A stretch of DNA of 62,529 bases from a virus. A program made the position numbers and the translations under genes. The first letter of the stretch is position 1. Each line of letters opens with the position of its first letter. This document shows, one piece after another, positions 34,002 through 41,766 of this stretch. Below the pieces are notes generated by a model. That model was not told where the DNA came from. It was given only the letters and a program-made list of their open reading frames with translations, and made no database searches. Where the stretch lies: the IMG/VR virus record IMGVR_UViG_3300008952_000043, positions 1 through 62,529 of that record; one strand, given 5' to 3'.

Positions 34002-34323
34002 TGAATCGTTCCTCATACAACCGTGTTCTAATGTCTGTAACATGGCCCATCATGGCTTTACCGAGATGCTCACGAGAAGCCTCCCAAGCCAAGTCATATG
34101 CCATGTTGTGCGCAGCACGGATAGTGTCGGCGTTCTGGTCACACTGAAGCGTGACACTTGAGAAAACCTCAACGCTGTATGGGATCTTATCCCAGGTCCC
34201 TTCTGCGTAATGTACTGAGTCTGATACTTTTGTGGATACGCTGGCTGTAACAGCAGCGTATCCATCGTCTCGTTCAAATACTAAGTCTCGAACGGGGATT
34301 CGATCTTCAAGTCTTTCGGCCAT
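33994..34323 (-). CDS. Hypothetical protein
   Basis: 109 residues; ATG 34323 has AGGAG 6 nt upstream. The frame is open to an ATG overlapping the upstream stop, but that extension runs through a hairpin, so the shorter form is preferred. A beta-rich front (AAVTASVSTKVSDSVHYAEG; YSVEVFSSVTLQCDQ) is followed by helices (AAHNMAYDLAWEASREHL). Function unknown; located between the terminator-like hairpin and the helicase cassette. Confidence 0.65.
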   Translation of the reverse strand: MAERLEDRIPVRDLVFERDDGYAAVTASVSTKVSDSVHYAEGTWDKIPYSVEVFSSVTLQCDQNADTIRAAHNMAYDLAWEASREHLGKAMMGHVTDIRTRLYEERFND

Positions 34324-34380
34324 TTCGTACTCCTTATCTTTTTTAGATGGTCCATCTTTCCACGTTTTTCGTATAAAGAC

Positions 34381-34407
34381 GGAGAGGGTGCCGTAAGCAC
34401 CCTCCCC
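34381..34407 (-). terminator. Hairpin terminator downstream of the 140-aa gene
   Basis: GAGGGTGC pairs with GCACCCTC around CGTAA, extended by two more pairs after one mismatch. On the minus strand it follows the 140-aa gene and is trailed by GTCTTTAT, a weak U-tract. It may partly terminate the upstream transcript. Confidence 0.5.
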
Positions 34408-34427
34408 GTCGTGCATGCGAGCACGCA

Positions 34428-34850
34428 TTATGCGACCTTAATAACGACTTCCTTCGGGGCCGAGACCCGTGGGGTGCCGTGCTTTTTGGTTCTAGCACCG
34501 TTAATCAAGTCGGCGTCGAAGGTACCTGCAACAATACCTTGCTCGATTACACGGTTATCAACGGATTTAACGACGCCAGGGGTCTTCAGATATGAAGACG
34601 GAAGTTCATGGGGCTCGTAGGCCCAGGTTTCTGGTGCCCGTGAGCGGTCCATAATCCCGATAGACATGGGGTCCGTTCCGGGACGACTTCTAAATGCGTC
34701 AATCGCATTACTGCGAGAAACGTTGTACTCCTGTACAAGTTGATGGAACTGGTCAAACACTTGCTCGTGGTCAGCCATAAATTCCAACAATTGATCTCTT
34801 TTGTTTGCGAAAGCTTTCTCAAGCTTCCGTACTTCTCGTTCACTAGCCAT
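34428..34850 (-). CDS. Hypothetical coiled-coil protein
   Basis: 140 residues; ATG with AAGGAGG upstream. The N-terminal half is a charged helix (REVRKLEKAFANKRDQLLEFMADHEQVF), likely a coiled coil; the C-terminal half is beta-rich with a Lys/Val-rich end (SAPKEVVIKVA). A strong ribosome binding site and a hairpin behind it suggest substantial expression. I do not recognise the family. It follows the uracil-DNA glycosylase gene with an 8-nt overlap. Confidence 0.68.
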   Translation of the reverse strand: MASEREVRKLEKAFANKRDQLLEFMADHEQVFDQFHQLVQEYNVSRSNAIDAFRSRPGTDPMSIGIMDRSRAPETWAYEPHELPSSYLKTPGVVKSVDNRVIEQGIVAGTFDADLINGARTKKHGTPRVSAPKEVVIKVA

Positions 34851-35511
34851 GTTGATTCCTCCTTAAGGATTTGATTCTGTGGGCTATATCTAAACCCACG
34901 CGTATGTTATCTAGTGTCTTATTCCATATACCCCCGACTTTTTGTGACGGGTTTCTATACAGTTGGTTGACAGATGGGAGTGCCATAGTAGGCACTGGGT
35001 ATTTAATTAGGTCTCCCTGAATGAAGGCCTCTACTACCCGCCCTTGTACTTCTTGAACCTTTACGTTTGGAACAAGCGCGTTCACTGAAGCGGAGCCGAA
35101 GGCAAATATAAGGCAAGGCTCAATTAGATGAATCTCTTGGTGGAGCCGTGTATTACATGCTTCTACTTCTGACTTTTTCGGTGCCGGAAGCATCTCTATT
35201 CGACGTGGTTGTGGCCTAAGCCCCCCTGTCGGGCAAGATACTACTGGGGTAACCCAAATAGCCGCTGGACTCATTCCGGCTCTCTTGAACAGAGTGTTCA
35301 GGAACCGGCCTTCACCGCTTGAGAGAATATCGCCTGTCACAGCGGCCCTTGGGCCGACGCGATCAATTACAGCTACAAGGTGGGTACTAGGACTGCCTTT
35401 TCCACAAAGAAGAACTTTGCGGTTTCTGTGGAGACCACATGAGGTGCAAGAGCGTTGTTCGAACAGTAAGTTCTCAATCTTCTCTTCCGATGTCACTGTG
35501 TCTAAATCCAT
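34843..35511 (-). CDS. Uracil-DNA glycosylase family protein (Fe-S, family 4/5-like)
   Basis: 222 residues. The order of features matches Fe-S uracil-DNA glycosylases: Cys22-x2-Cys25 followed by GLHRNRKV, a Gly-rich active-site area (VIDRVGPRAAVTG), SSGEGRFLNTLFKRAG, then Cys93 (VVSCPTGGLRP) and Cys119 (VEACNTRLHQEI), giving four potential cluster ligands. The usual G-E-x-P-G and late His-Pro motifs are degraded (the latter reads ALPS), so activity may differ or be lost. Such enzymes remove uracil from DNA. It overlaps the helicase gene end by 38 nt. Confidence 0.75.
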   Translation of the reverse strand: MDLDTVTSEEKIENLLFEQRSCTSCGLHRNRKVLLCGKGSPSTHLVAVIDRVGPRAAVTGDILSSGEGRFLNTLFKRAGMSPAAIWVTPVVSCPTGGLRPQPRRIEMLPAPKKSEVEACNTRLHQEIHLIEPCLIFAFGSASVNALVPNVKVQEVQGRVVEAFIQGDLIKYPVPTMALPSVNQLYRNPSQKVGGIWNKTLDNIRVGLDIAHRIKSLRRNQHG

Positions 35512-36877
35512 TGGCTCTAATACTCTTCCTTAGGTGTTTACACATTGCCCTGGCTGGGCCAAAGTTATAGTCGTCTAAAACGATAACCACTGGGGGTTTC
35601 TTGTCTTTGTGGCGGCGTTCAATTCTCCCCTTCCCTTGTTGAAACGCCCCCCAAGCCTTAAATGGACTAGCAAAAATAAGCGTGTCCAGTGCTGCGACAT
35701 CCAGCCCCTCACGGGCAACCCCAAAAGTGGCGAAAGTCACGTTGTTATCTTCAATTATTTTCGTTCGGAGGTCTCCGGGGGTATCCCCTGAAACCGCCCC
35801 TGCTGTATACCTTTCCTTACACGGGCTGTCCAGAAACTTCTCAACCATGATGGCTGGATGATCCTTACTGTGCGTGAGGACAAGGACTTTTCTTCCACTG
35901 TCCAACGCGGACTCGACCGTCTTTAAAAGGGCGACGTTGCGGGCGTCGTGCTCCGCAAAGTATTTGTACATCTTCCCCGCCGAGAACTCTCCGGTGATGT
36001 CTTTAATCACCGAGGTGTCTTTTGGCATTGGGGTGGACACCTTCTTGAAGTATATCTCCGCCTCTATGTCACCAGCTAAATCACTATAGAAAATGCGCCC
36101 TACATGAGAGTAGTACACATCTTCTAAGCCATCTTCCCGGCAAGGTGTAGCGGTTAAGCCGAACCTATTACCGAAAAATAATGGGGCTGTCTGGCTAAAG
36201 GTTGTGGCCGAGAGGTGGTGTACTTCATCAAACACAACAGTTCCAAAACGGGTTCGGATATCCAAGGGGATAGAGTCTGCTCGTTTTGCGAGGGTGTGAA
36301 TCATGGCGATGACAAGAGGTTTATCCCACTCAGCCTTTGGGCCTTGCACGATACCGATGTCATCTTCTGAGATGTCCAAAAACTCTAATGCACGCTCTTT
36401 CCATTGATCCATAAGGCCACTGTTGTTCACCACAACGACGGCGGGATGTCCGCGCTGAGCAATCTTTTTTAGTGCTAGGACGGTTTTGCCTTTTCCGCAG
36501 GCTAGGTTCAAGACGCCGTGATTTCTTTCAGAGAAGGCTTCCCAAGCAGCAAGCTGGTCAGCGTCTCTAGGTGTGATCTTGTCACCGAAGTCAAAAGATT
36601 CGTAGGAAAGAGAGACTTGTTCCCAAGACTCTACCTTCTCTAACCAGACCTCTTTAGTGAAAAAGTGTCTAGCTATTACAACGTAATCCCCTACTTCTGC
36701 GGCTAGCGGTACTGAGGTTACATCCCCAGTCCGGTCGTTTACCACATTGATCGTGGCTGCTCGTATGAAGGCTTGCTTGTTGGTCAACCGCTCAGAGGGA
36801 ACCCAAACGGAAGCAGAACAACAAACTAGACCTTCAAGCGACGCACCCTGGTCACTTTCTGGTAGGTAGGGTTTCAA
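35474..36877 (-). CDS. UvsW/XPB-like SF2 DNA helicase
   Basis: 467 residues from TTG 36877, selected because GGAG lies 11 nt upstream and the preceding stop is two nt away. Motif I is ACGKGKT (126-132), motif II DEVH (217-220), motif III GLTATPCREDG, motif V GVAREGLDV and motif VI QGKGRIERRHK. An N-terminal ~100-residue region precedes the first helicase domain. The layout fits XPB/UvsW-type helicases that branch-migrate recombination intermediates. With the recombinase, SSB and resolvase this completes a recombination-dependent replication toolkit. Confidence 0.9.
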   Translation of the reverse strand: MKPYLPESDQGASLEGLVCCSASVWVPSERLTNKQAFIRAATINVVNDRTGDVTSVPLAAEVGDYVVIARHFFTKEVWLEKVESWEQVSLSYESFDFGDKITPRDADQLAAWEAFSERNHGVLNLACGKGKTVLALKKIAQRGHPAVVVVNNSGLMDQWKERALEFLDISEDDIGIVQGPKAEWDKPLVIAMIHTLAKRADSIPLDIRTRFGTVVFDEVHHLSATTFSQTAPLFFGNRFGLTATPCREDGLEDVYYSHVGRIFYSDLAGDIEAEIYFKKVSTPMPKDTSVIKDITGEFSAGKMYKYFAEHDARNVALLKTVESALDSGRKVLVLTHSKDHPAIMVEKFLDSPCKERYTAGAVSGDTPGDLRTKIIEDNNVTFATFGVAREGLDVAALDTLIFASPFKAWGAFQQGKGRIERRHKDKKPPVVIVLDDYNFGPARAMCKHLRKSIRANGFRHSDIGRED

Positions 36878-36878
36878 G

Positions 36879-37316
36879 TTACTTCTCCAATATCCGGGTT
36901 ATTGCCCCCGAGATAAAATGTTCCATACTCTCCGTTCGTTCTGTTGGGAGGTGCTCAAAGAACAAGTCCACTATTCGGGCGGTCTTGTCTTCTGAGATGG
37001 AGTCCTTTTTAATATATTTCCGAAGTTCCGCGTTAGCGGCGGCACCAAAAGCTCGTTTAGCTGCGGGCTCTCTTTTACTTCGTTCTTCGTATAGAGCCGC
37101 TATCAGCCGTTTAGCCTCTTCGTCTTTACTGGGGTCAAGGTCGAGTGCCTTAAGAATCTTCTCCAAACTCTGGTTTGGCGGTAAAACTTTGCCCGTTTCG
37201 TACTGACGGTACGTCTCTCTATTTAATCCACACAATTCTGCAAATTTACGAGAGGACAGTCTGCGGCTGGTTCGCATGGTTGACAAAACCGTGCCGAAAC
37301 GAGATTTTGTTTTCAT
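36879..37316 (-). CDS. XRE-family helix-turn-helix regulator
   Basis: 145 residues; ATG with AGAGGA upstream. The N-terminal Cro/CI-type domain is evident: LSSRKFAELCGLNRETYRQYETGK (first helix, turn, recognition helix) followed by PNQSLEKILKALDLDP. The ~70 residues that follow are helical and charged and may dimerise or bind a ligand. It is the second gene of the long minus operon, near the divergent control region at 37601-37686. A role in early/late control is likely by position, but its target site is unknown. Confidence 0.88.
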   Translation of the reverse strand: MKTKSRFGTVLSTMRTSRRLSSRKFAELCGLNRETYRQYETGKVLPPNQSLEKILKALDLDPSKDEEAKRLIAALYEERSKREPAAKRAFGAAANAELRKYIKKDSISEDKTARIVDLFFEHLPTERTESMEHFISGAITRILEK

Positions 37317-37327
37317 AGAGTCCTCTG

Positions 37328-37600
37328 CTAGTTGTCTTGATCGCTATCATGATATATGACAGAATCTTCTTTGTCACAAGCAGATACTTCGTCAAAGTCG
37401 ATATCTATGATGGTTCCACCGGTTTCAAGCGCAGTCCCTGTGGTATCTTGAGAGGGTGGTTTGCGGAGACTGCGGGAGATCCTATTGAATAAGTCCATCA
37501 AACCAGTTACTAAAATTTCAGGAACTTCTCTGGGTTCATCTGTTGTTATAGAATCAGTTGGCACTTCTACATTAATGGTATACGGTTTATCATTTGACAT
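37328..37600 (-). CDS. Small hypothetical protein, first gene of the early operon
   Basis: 90 residues from ATG 37600 with GGAGG 9 nt upstream; the longer reading frame runs into the divergent gene and is rejected. It opens MSNDKPYTINVEVPTDSITT, has a helix (EILVTGLMDLFNRISRSL), and ends in acidic residues (EDSVIYHDSDQDN). As the first gene after the divergent control region it is expected to be expressed early, and could be a host-takeover protein. No family recognised. Confidence 0.65.
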   Translation of the reverse strand: MSNDKPYTINVEVPTDSITTDEPREVPEILVTGLMDLFNRISRSLRKPPSQDTTGTALETGGTIIDIDFDEVSACDKEDSVIYHDSDQDN

Positions 37601-37648
37601 GATCACTAACCTCCGAGTTAGGGTGTAGGTAAGGTAGCTAACAAAGTG

Positions 37649-37664
37649 CTTATACCAAAAAGGG
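37649..37664. promoter_or_regulatory. CTTATACC-AAAAA-GGG motif in divergent control region
   Basis: CTTATACC followed by AAAAAGGG lies 30 nt before the ATG of the first virion gene. The same CTTATACC-n-AAAA-nGG pattern lies 34 nt before the fused RNA polymerase gene. Read on the other strand it gives GGTATAAG, also upstream of a minus-strand gene at both sites, so orientation is unresolved. Candidate phage promoter or operator. The 37601-37686 gap holds nothing else. Confidence 0.45.
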
Positions 37665-37686
37665 CTCAACCATTGTGGAGATAGAA

Positions 37687-38682
37687 ATGCCAAGCTTTTC
37701 AAATGTTTACGACCAGTATGACGATGAAGGACGCTTCCTTCGAAGGGAGCTTTCTGACAAGGGCGTTCCTGCAATTATTAAAGTTGCCGCAAACTTGTCG
37801 GAAGCAACGATTAAGCATGCTGAAGATTACGCTCTAGTTGCTGAAACTGAGCATGGTACGGAATACCGTTATCCTGTGTGTGACGCTGGGAACACCGTTG
37901 CATCAGCGATTTACTTCGCTGAGTACGGGGATTCTCTGCCTGGAGACCTCCGCAAGGAAGCTGCGAAGAAGCTGAATGAGGCCCTAGTCTCTTTTGGCTT
38001 TACGCCCCCTGAAGAACTCACTAAGACTGCCGCAATTGAGGTTGGTTACAGTGGTGAGGGCGAGGATATGTCTCTTGAGACCCTGTTTGGGTTTACCGGC
38101 TCAGACGAGGACAACATGGAGTTGGTTGAGGATGCATTCAGCGGCCTCTCCCCAAGAGGAAAACGTCGCTTGGCTCTTCAGGTTAAAGAGGCAGGCGCAG
38201 AGTTCTCCGAAAAGCTGGCTAATTATGCTGCTGATGATATCGGAAGTGACTTCAATCTTGCTCTCGATACAAGAAGACTCGTTCTTATGGAGGCCGACGC
38301 CATCATCGAATTAGAAGAGCTTCAGAAAAAGGCGTCCGCTGGGTTTGTTGGGGAGCCTTTGGCCGAAGCCCTCACAGAGTTTGATGAGAAGTACAAGATT
38401 ACCCACCATTATAACAACGTAATATTGGATCCGTACGCATCCGTATTTGGCTCTACTATTGAGAAGGCCGCAAACGTAGAGCGCCCGGTAGAGATTGGTG
38501 GAAACGAATATACATCCGACAGGATCGCTTCTTGGGTTACAGGTGGCGGAGCCTCACAACTAGAAGATGCTTTTGGTGAGGACTTCAAGGAGCAATTCCA
38601 GGCTGACCCAGCCACGGTGTTGTCCAGCCTACCGACTACCCACAAGCAAGCAATCGCTCGGATGATTGATGAAGCCCATTAA
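37687..38682 (+). CDS. Putative head-associated structural protein
   Basis: 331 residues; ATG 37687 with GGAG 6-8 nt upstream. It begins MPSFSNVYDQYDDEGRF and has a central EYRYPVCDAGNTVASAIYFAEYGDSLPGD... region: a 'YP-x-x-D-A..A..YF' core followed by a Lys/Glu helix. Similar cores occur, as I recognise them, in proteins encoded beside portals of large phages. The C-terminal half is a mixed alpha/beta domain. It opens the virion block, two genes before the portal, so a scaffold or internal head role is possible. Confidence 0.6.
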   Translation: MPSFSNVYDQYDDEGRFLRRELSDKGVPAIIKVAANLSEATIKHAEDYALVAETEHGTEYRYPVCDAGNTVASAIYFAEYGDSLPGDLRKEAAKKLNEALVSFGFTPPEELTKTAAIEVGYSGEGEDMSLETLFGFTGSDEDNMELVEDAFSGLSPRGKRRLALQVKEAGAEFSEKLANYAADDIGSDFNLALDTRRLVLMEADAIIELEELQKKASAGFVGEPLAEALTEFDEKYKITHHYNNVILDPYASVFGSTIEKAANVERPVEIGGNEYTSDRIASWVTGGGASQLEDAFGEDFKEQFQADPATVLSSLPTTHKQAIARMIDEAH

Positions 38683-39325
38683 GGCTAATAGTGGTTTGGG
38701 CTCCCCCAAACACGCGTTCACGAATAAGTCTGCGCACCCACTTGTACTGAACCTTCTCTTGGTTAAGGAGTTTGGTCCTGAGTACCTTGGTTGGGAACCG
38801 GAAACTTGTTGGCTTGAGATTTCCCGTACATGGGGAACAACCGTTTCTGAAGTAAACAGAAATAAAATCCAGGCTATCCGGACTTGCCACACAACGGACC
38901 AGCCCTACGAGCGTTGGGAAGTATTCGATCTTGTTTGCTCTGGGCTTTTAGGGACACCACCCAAGTTCGACTTGATACAGAAGCCCTCTCCACACAGAGC
39001 GGCCTTTGCATTAGATGTGCTAAGCCAAGTAAAAGAGGGCACAAAGATTTCGGATGAGGTGTACAAGTACACCGCCGCGTGCATGATGGATTACGGCTTG
39101 GCCTACGGGCCGGGTCCGCTGGGTCCGTGCAACGAACACCTACTTAAGTTTGTTTCTCGGGAGCAGCAGTTGCGAGTAAAGGCGGCTTTGGACCGGAAAT
39201 ATGTCCCCACGTTTGATGGTGTGAACGAGGATGACGTACAAATTATGAAGTGCATTACTGTGCAAGACTTCTTGGAGAGTTCTTCCAGAATGCTTCTTAT
39301 TCAGTTAAAACGGCTTCTTCCGTAG
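38669..39325 (+). CDS. Hypothetical virion-block protein upstream of portal
   Basis: 218 residues; ATG 38669 overlaps the previous stop by 14 nt. The N-terminal part reads HPLVLNLLLVKEFGPEYLGWEPET followed by a helix (SEVNRNKIQAIRT); the C-terminal part has YKYTAACMMDYGLAYGPGPLGPCN and a long helix near the end. The arrangement resembles short proteins encoded just before portals in other phages, but I cannot name the family. It ends 9 nt before the portal. Confidence 0.62.
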   Translation: MKPIKANSGLGSPKHAFTNKSAHPLVLNLLLVKEFGPEYLGWEPETCWLEISRTWGTTVSEVNRNKIQAIRTCHTTDQPYERWEVFDLVCSGLLGTPPKFDLIQKPSPHRAAFALDVLSQVKEGTKISDEVYKYTAACMMDYGLAYGPGPLGPCNEHLLKFVSREQQLRVKAALDRKYVPTFDGVNEDDVQIMKCITVQDFLESSSRMLLIQLKRLLP

Positions 39326-39334
39326 GGGATTATT

Positions 39335-41338
39335 ATGTCTAGTAATATTGGTCGTTACGTTTCAGGCGGTAGAGCCCGCGCATCCACGGTGGGCAGACCA
39401 GAAAAGTTCTACCCGAGTCCCTTTTTTGACGTTGCACAAAACTATCTACCCAAAACGATCAAAGATACTTTTGACTGGTGCTTGTACTACCAGCTTACTA
39501 ATCCCCTGGTCAGCAGCATTACGCAGAAGCTCGCAACTTACGCCATTACCGACCTTATCTATGAGGACGATAACGAAGGCGTCACAGAGCGATACAAAGA
39601 GATCTTCGAAAAGCAGTTTTTGCTGCGGCAGTTCCTCGTAGAAACGAATCTAGATAGGTACACGTACGGCAATGCTTTTGTCTCCGTATCCTTCCCCTTT
39701 ACAAAGGTTCTTACTTGTAAGGAGTGCAAGGCAGACTACGAGGCAAGGAAGATCAAGTACAAGTGGAAGAGCTATCAATTCCACATCACTTGCGACTCGT
39801 GCGGGCACGAAGGGATTGCTGGTGTAAAGGATGAGCCAGTAAAGGCTGGCCTACAGATTCGGCTTATTCGTTGGAATCCGAAGAACATCAAAATCAACTA
39901 CAACGAAATTACCGGGAAAAGCGAGTATTACTACGAGGTTCCTCGCTATATCAAAAACGATATCACCCTCGGTAAACCCTCAATCATCGAAACGGTGCCG
40001 CAGGCTTTTATCGAGGCAATGCGGAAGAAGAAGAGCATCCTTCTCGAAAGCTCTAAACTGTTTCACGCGAAACGTGCATCAATCTCAAGAGCCCCCTCCG
40101 ATAGTGGCTGGGGTGCTCCACTCATCCTCCCAGTGCTTAAGGATATTTTCTTTCTACAGGTCTTGAGGAAAGCTCAGGAAGCTGTCGCCATGGAGCACAT
40201 CGTCCCCATGCGGGTCATGTTTCCACAGGTAACTACAGACGGGAACAACCCTTACGCACACATCAATCTTCAGGATTGGCAGGAAGAGGTCTCTAGTCAG
40301 ATTAAGAAGTGGCGGCAGGACAACAACCATATCCCGGTGATGCCTGTCCCCGTTGGCTACCAGATGATTGGCGGGCAAGGGCGGTCACTACTCCTCCACC
40401 AAGAACTCCGAATTTATAATGATCAAATAATCGCTGGAATGGGTGTTCCCACTGGGTTCTTTTACGGAGAGCAGCAGTACTCAGGGGCCTCAGTGAATCT
40501 TAGGGCGCTAGAGAATGAGTTTTTGGGAAATCGGCAGGATATGCTTCGTCTCGTTGAGTTTATCCGTGATCGTGTGTGCGCTTTCTTGGATCTTCCTAAA
40601 ATCAAACTGAAGTTCAAGCCATTCAAGATGGCTGACGACATCCAGCGAGCACAGTTTGATATGCAGCTTGCTGGCTCAAACATGATTAGTCGCAGAACCT
40701 TCTTGGAGTCCCGAGACTTTAACTTTGAGAGCGAGCAGGAACTTATCAGCACTGAACTGACGAAGATGAATAAGCAGCAGCGTGAGCAAATGATCGCACA
40801 GGCGAGCGCTCAGGGCGAAGCAATGCTCATCAATACTCGGTATCAGGGACAGGCTCAATTCCTACAGGCAGAGTCTCAGCAGGAGTTGCAACAGGCATTC
40901 CCGGAAATGGCCCAGCAACAAGCAGCCGCTCAACAGGGCGGTGGTGCTCCGCAACAAGGAGGCGCTCCGCCACAGCAAGGCGGCGGTGATCCAGCCGCCG
41001 CTCAACAACAGGGGGCACCGCCTCCCGGAATGGAGCAACAGCAACAACAGCCGCCGCAACAAGAAGGCGGGCCTGTCCAAGGGGTGGAGCAGAGTCCGGT
41101 TCAGGCCCAACAAAACGGCGGCATGGTAGATATGTTTGCACAGGCCAAGCAACTCACCTCAGAGCTAAAAAAGATGAATGAGGTGGACAGGTATCGGGCC
41201 ATGTCCCAAATCCGTGCAAGCAACCCTGATCTCTACATGTTGGTGAATAATGCCCTATCTGGGGCTGGCGTGAAGTCCATGAATCCCCTACCGGAGAAAC
41301 TACCTTCACGCGCAGACCCAGATAGAGCGCAGGTTTAA
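39335..41338 (+). CDS. Portal protein with an inserted zinc knuckle
   Basis: 667 residues from ATG with GGGGA upstream. The portal core is indicated by LVSSITQKLATYAITDLIY, an antiparallel helical stem region (LPVLKDIFFLQVLRKAQEAVA), the AGMGVPTGFFYGE loop and SASVNLRALENEFL-like helices, followed by conserved interactions with the tail of the protein. Residues 128-156 hold CKEC..CDSC, a zinc knuckle unusual in portals. Residues ~510-600 are Gln/Ala/Gly/Pro-rich low complexity before a last helix. As the DNA entry/exit ring of the head it would contact terminase and neck proteins. Assignment rests on recognisable sequence pieces and position. Confidence 0.8.
   Translation: MSSNIGRYVSGGRARASTVGRPEKFYPSPFFDVAQNYLPKTIKDTFDWCLYYQLTNPLVSSITQKLATYAITDLIYEDDNEGVTERYKEIFEKQFLLRQFLVETNLDRYTYGNAFVSVSFPFTKVLTCKECKADYEARKIKYKWKSYQFHITCDSCGHEGIAGVKDEPVKAGLQIRLIRWNPKNIKINYNEITGKSEYYYEVPRYIKNDITLGKPSIIETVPQAFIEAMRKKKSILLESSKLFHAKRASISRAPSDSGWGAPLILPVLKDIFFLQVLRKAQEAVAMEHIVPMRVMFPQVTTDGNNPYAHINLQDWQEEVSSQIKKWRQDNNHIPVMPVPVGYQMIGGQGRSLLLHQELRIYNDQIIAGMGVPTGFFYGEQQYSGASVNLRALENEFLGNRQDMLRLVEFIRDRVCAFLDLPKIKLKFKPFKMADDIQRAQFDMQLAGSNMISRRTFLESRDFNFESEQELISTELTKMNKQQREQMIAQASAQGEAMLINTRYQGQAQFLQAESQQELQQAFPEMAQQQAAAQQGGGAPQQGGAPPQQGGGDPAAAQQQGAPPPGMEQQQQQPPQQEGGPVQGVEQSPVQAQQNGGMVDMFAQAKQLTSELKKMNEVDRYRAMSQIRASNPDLYMLVNNALSGAGVKSMNPLPEKLPSRADPDRAQV
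40900..41110 (+). repeat. Low-complexity Gln/Ala/Pro/Gly coding repeat
   Basis: Inside the portal 3' part, imperfect CAACAAGGCGG- and CAGCAAGGCGG-like units encode repeating QQGG/PPQQGG segments. It is a disordered linker rather than a folded domain; similar linkers occur in the 364-aa and 370-aa proteins further on. Confidence 0.6.
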
Positions 41339-41559
41339 TGGACAAGAATTAGTATTGCCGAGGGGTTATCGCATCTGTCGCAAACGCCCCGTTGATAGTA
41401 CGGGGAGGCCTTATCAGCTTTAACGACACATGCAGAGCAAACCCATCTAACGCAACCAGTGTTCTCAATGAAATGAGCACACGCCCCGCAATTCTTGGGT
41501 TCGTAGCACCAGATTCCGGCAACGTCACAAGCAATAGGTTTGGGGGCGCGAGTAGACAT
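41335..41559 (-). CDS. Antisense Cys-rich small protein, probable zinc binder
   Basis: 74 residues from ATG 41559 (a further ATG at 41613 would add 18 residues). Nine cysteines form pairs: CDVAGIWC, CGAC at 24-27, CVRWVCSAC at 36-44 and CDRC at 60-63, a pattern expected of zinc ribbons and very unlikely by chance. It lies on the minus strand within the plus-strand virion block, between portal and RNA polymerase, overlapping the portal's last 4 nt. The ribosome binding site is weak. The competing plus-strand frame over the same span looks like a shadow. Confidence 0.55.
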   Translation of the reverse strand: MSTRAPKPIACDVAGIWCYEPKNCGACAHFIENTGCVRWVCSACVVKADKASPYYQRGVCDRCDNPSAILILVH

Positions 41560-41659
41560 CGCTATCCGACGATCATCAGCGATGATTCTACGGCTGACGC
41601 GAATAGTTCGCATGTGTTAAGACACCACATAAAGCACCTCTTTGACTATTGTTCCATGA

Positions 41660-41687
41660 TTGTTAGAAAGATACACGCTGGTATACT
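41660..41687 (+). promoter_or_regulatory. Sigma70-type promoter before the RNA polymerase gene
   Basis: TTGTTA, a 16-nt spacer and TATACT with an extended -10 TG (TGGTATACT). It lies 80 nt upstream of the polymerase ATG. It fits recognition by the host polymerase, which would let the phage polymerase be made early as well as late. Confidence 0.5.
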
Positions 41688-41724
41688 CCTCTTATTTGGT
41701 TGGGAGCTACATTGCTCCATAGTT

Positions 41725-41741
41725 CTTATACCTAAAACGGG
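41725..41741. promoter_or_regulatory. Second CTTATACC-n-AAAA motif, before the RNA polymerase gene
   Basis: CTTATACCTAAAACGG ends about 26 nt before the ATG and repeats the core of the motif at 37649 (CTTATACC and AAAA are identical). GGAGG follows 7-8 nt before the start codon. As at the other site the motif is between divergent genes, so it may serve either strand. Confidence 0.45.
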
Positions 41742-41766
41742 AGCGTAGTTAGCGCGGAGGCACCCA

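Noticed and set aside
41392-41748. 118-codon plus-strand frame between portal and polymerase
   Set aside because: Overlaps a better Cys-rich minus-strand frame and the promoter/motif region; it lacks a ribosome binding site.
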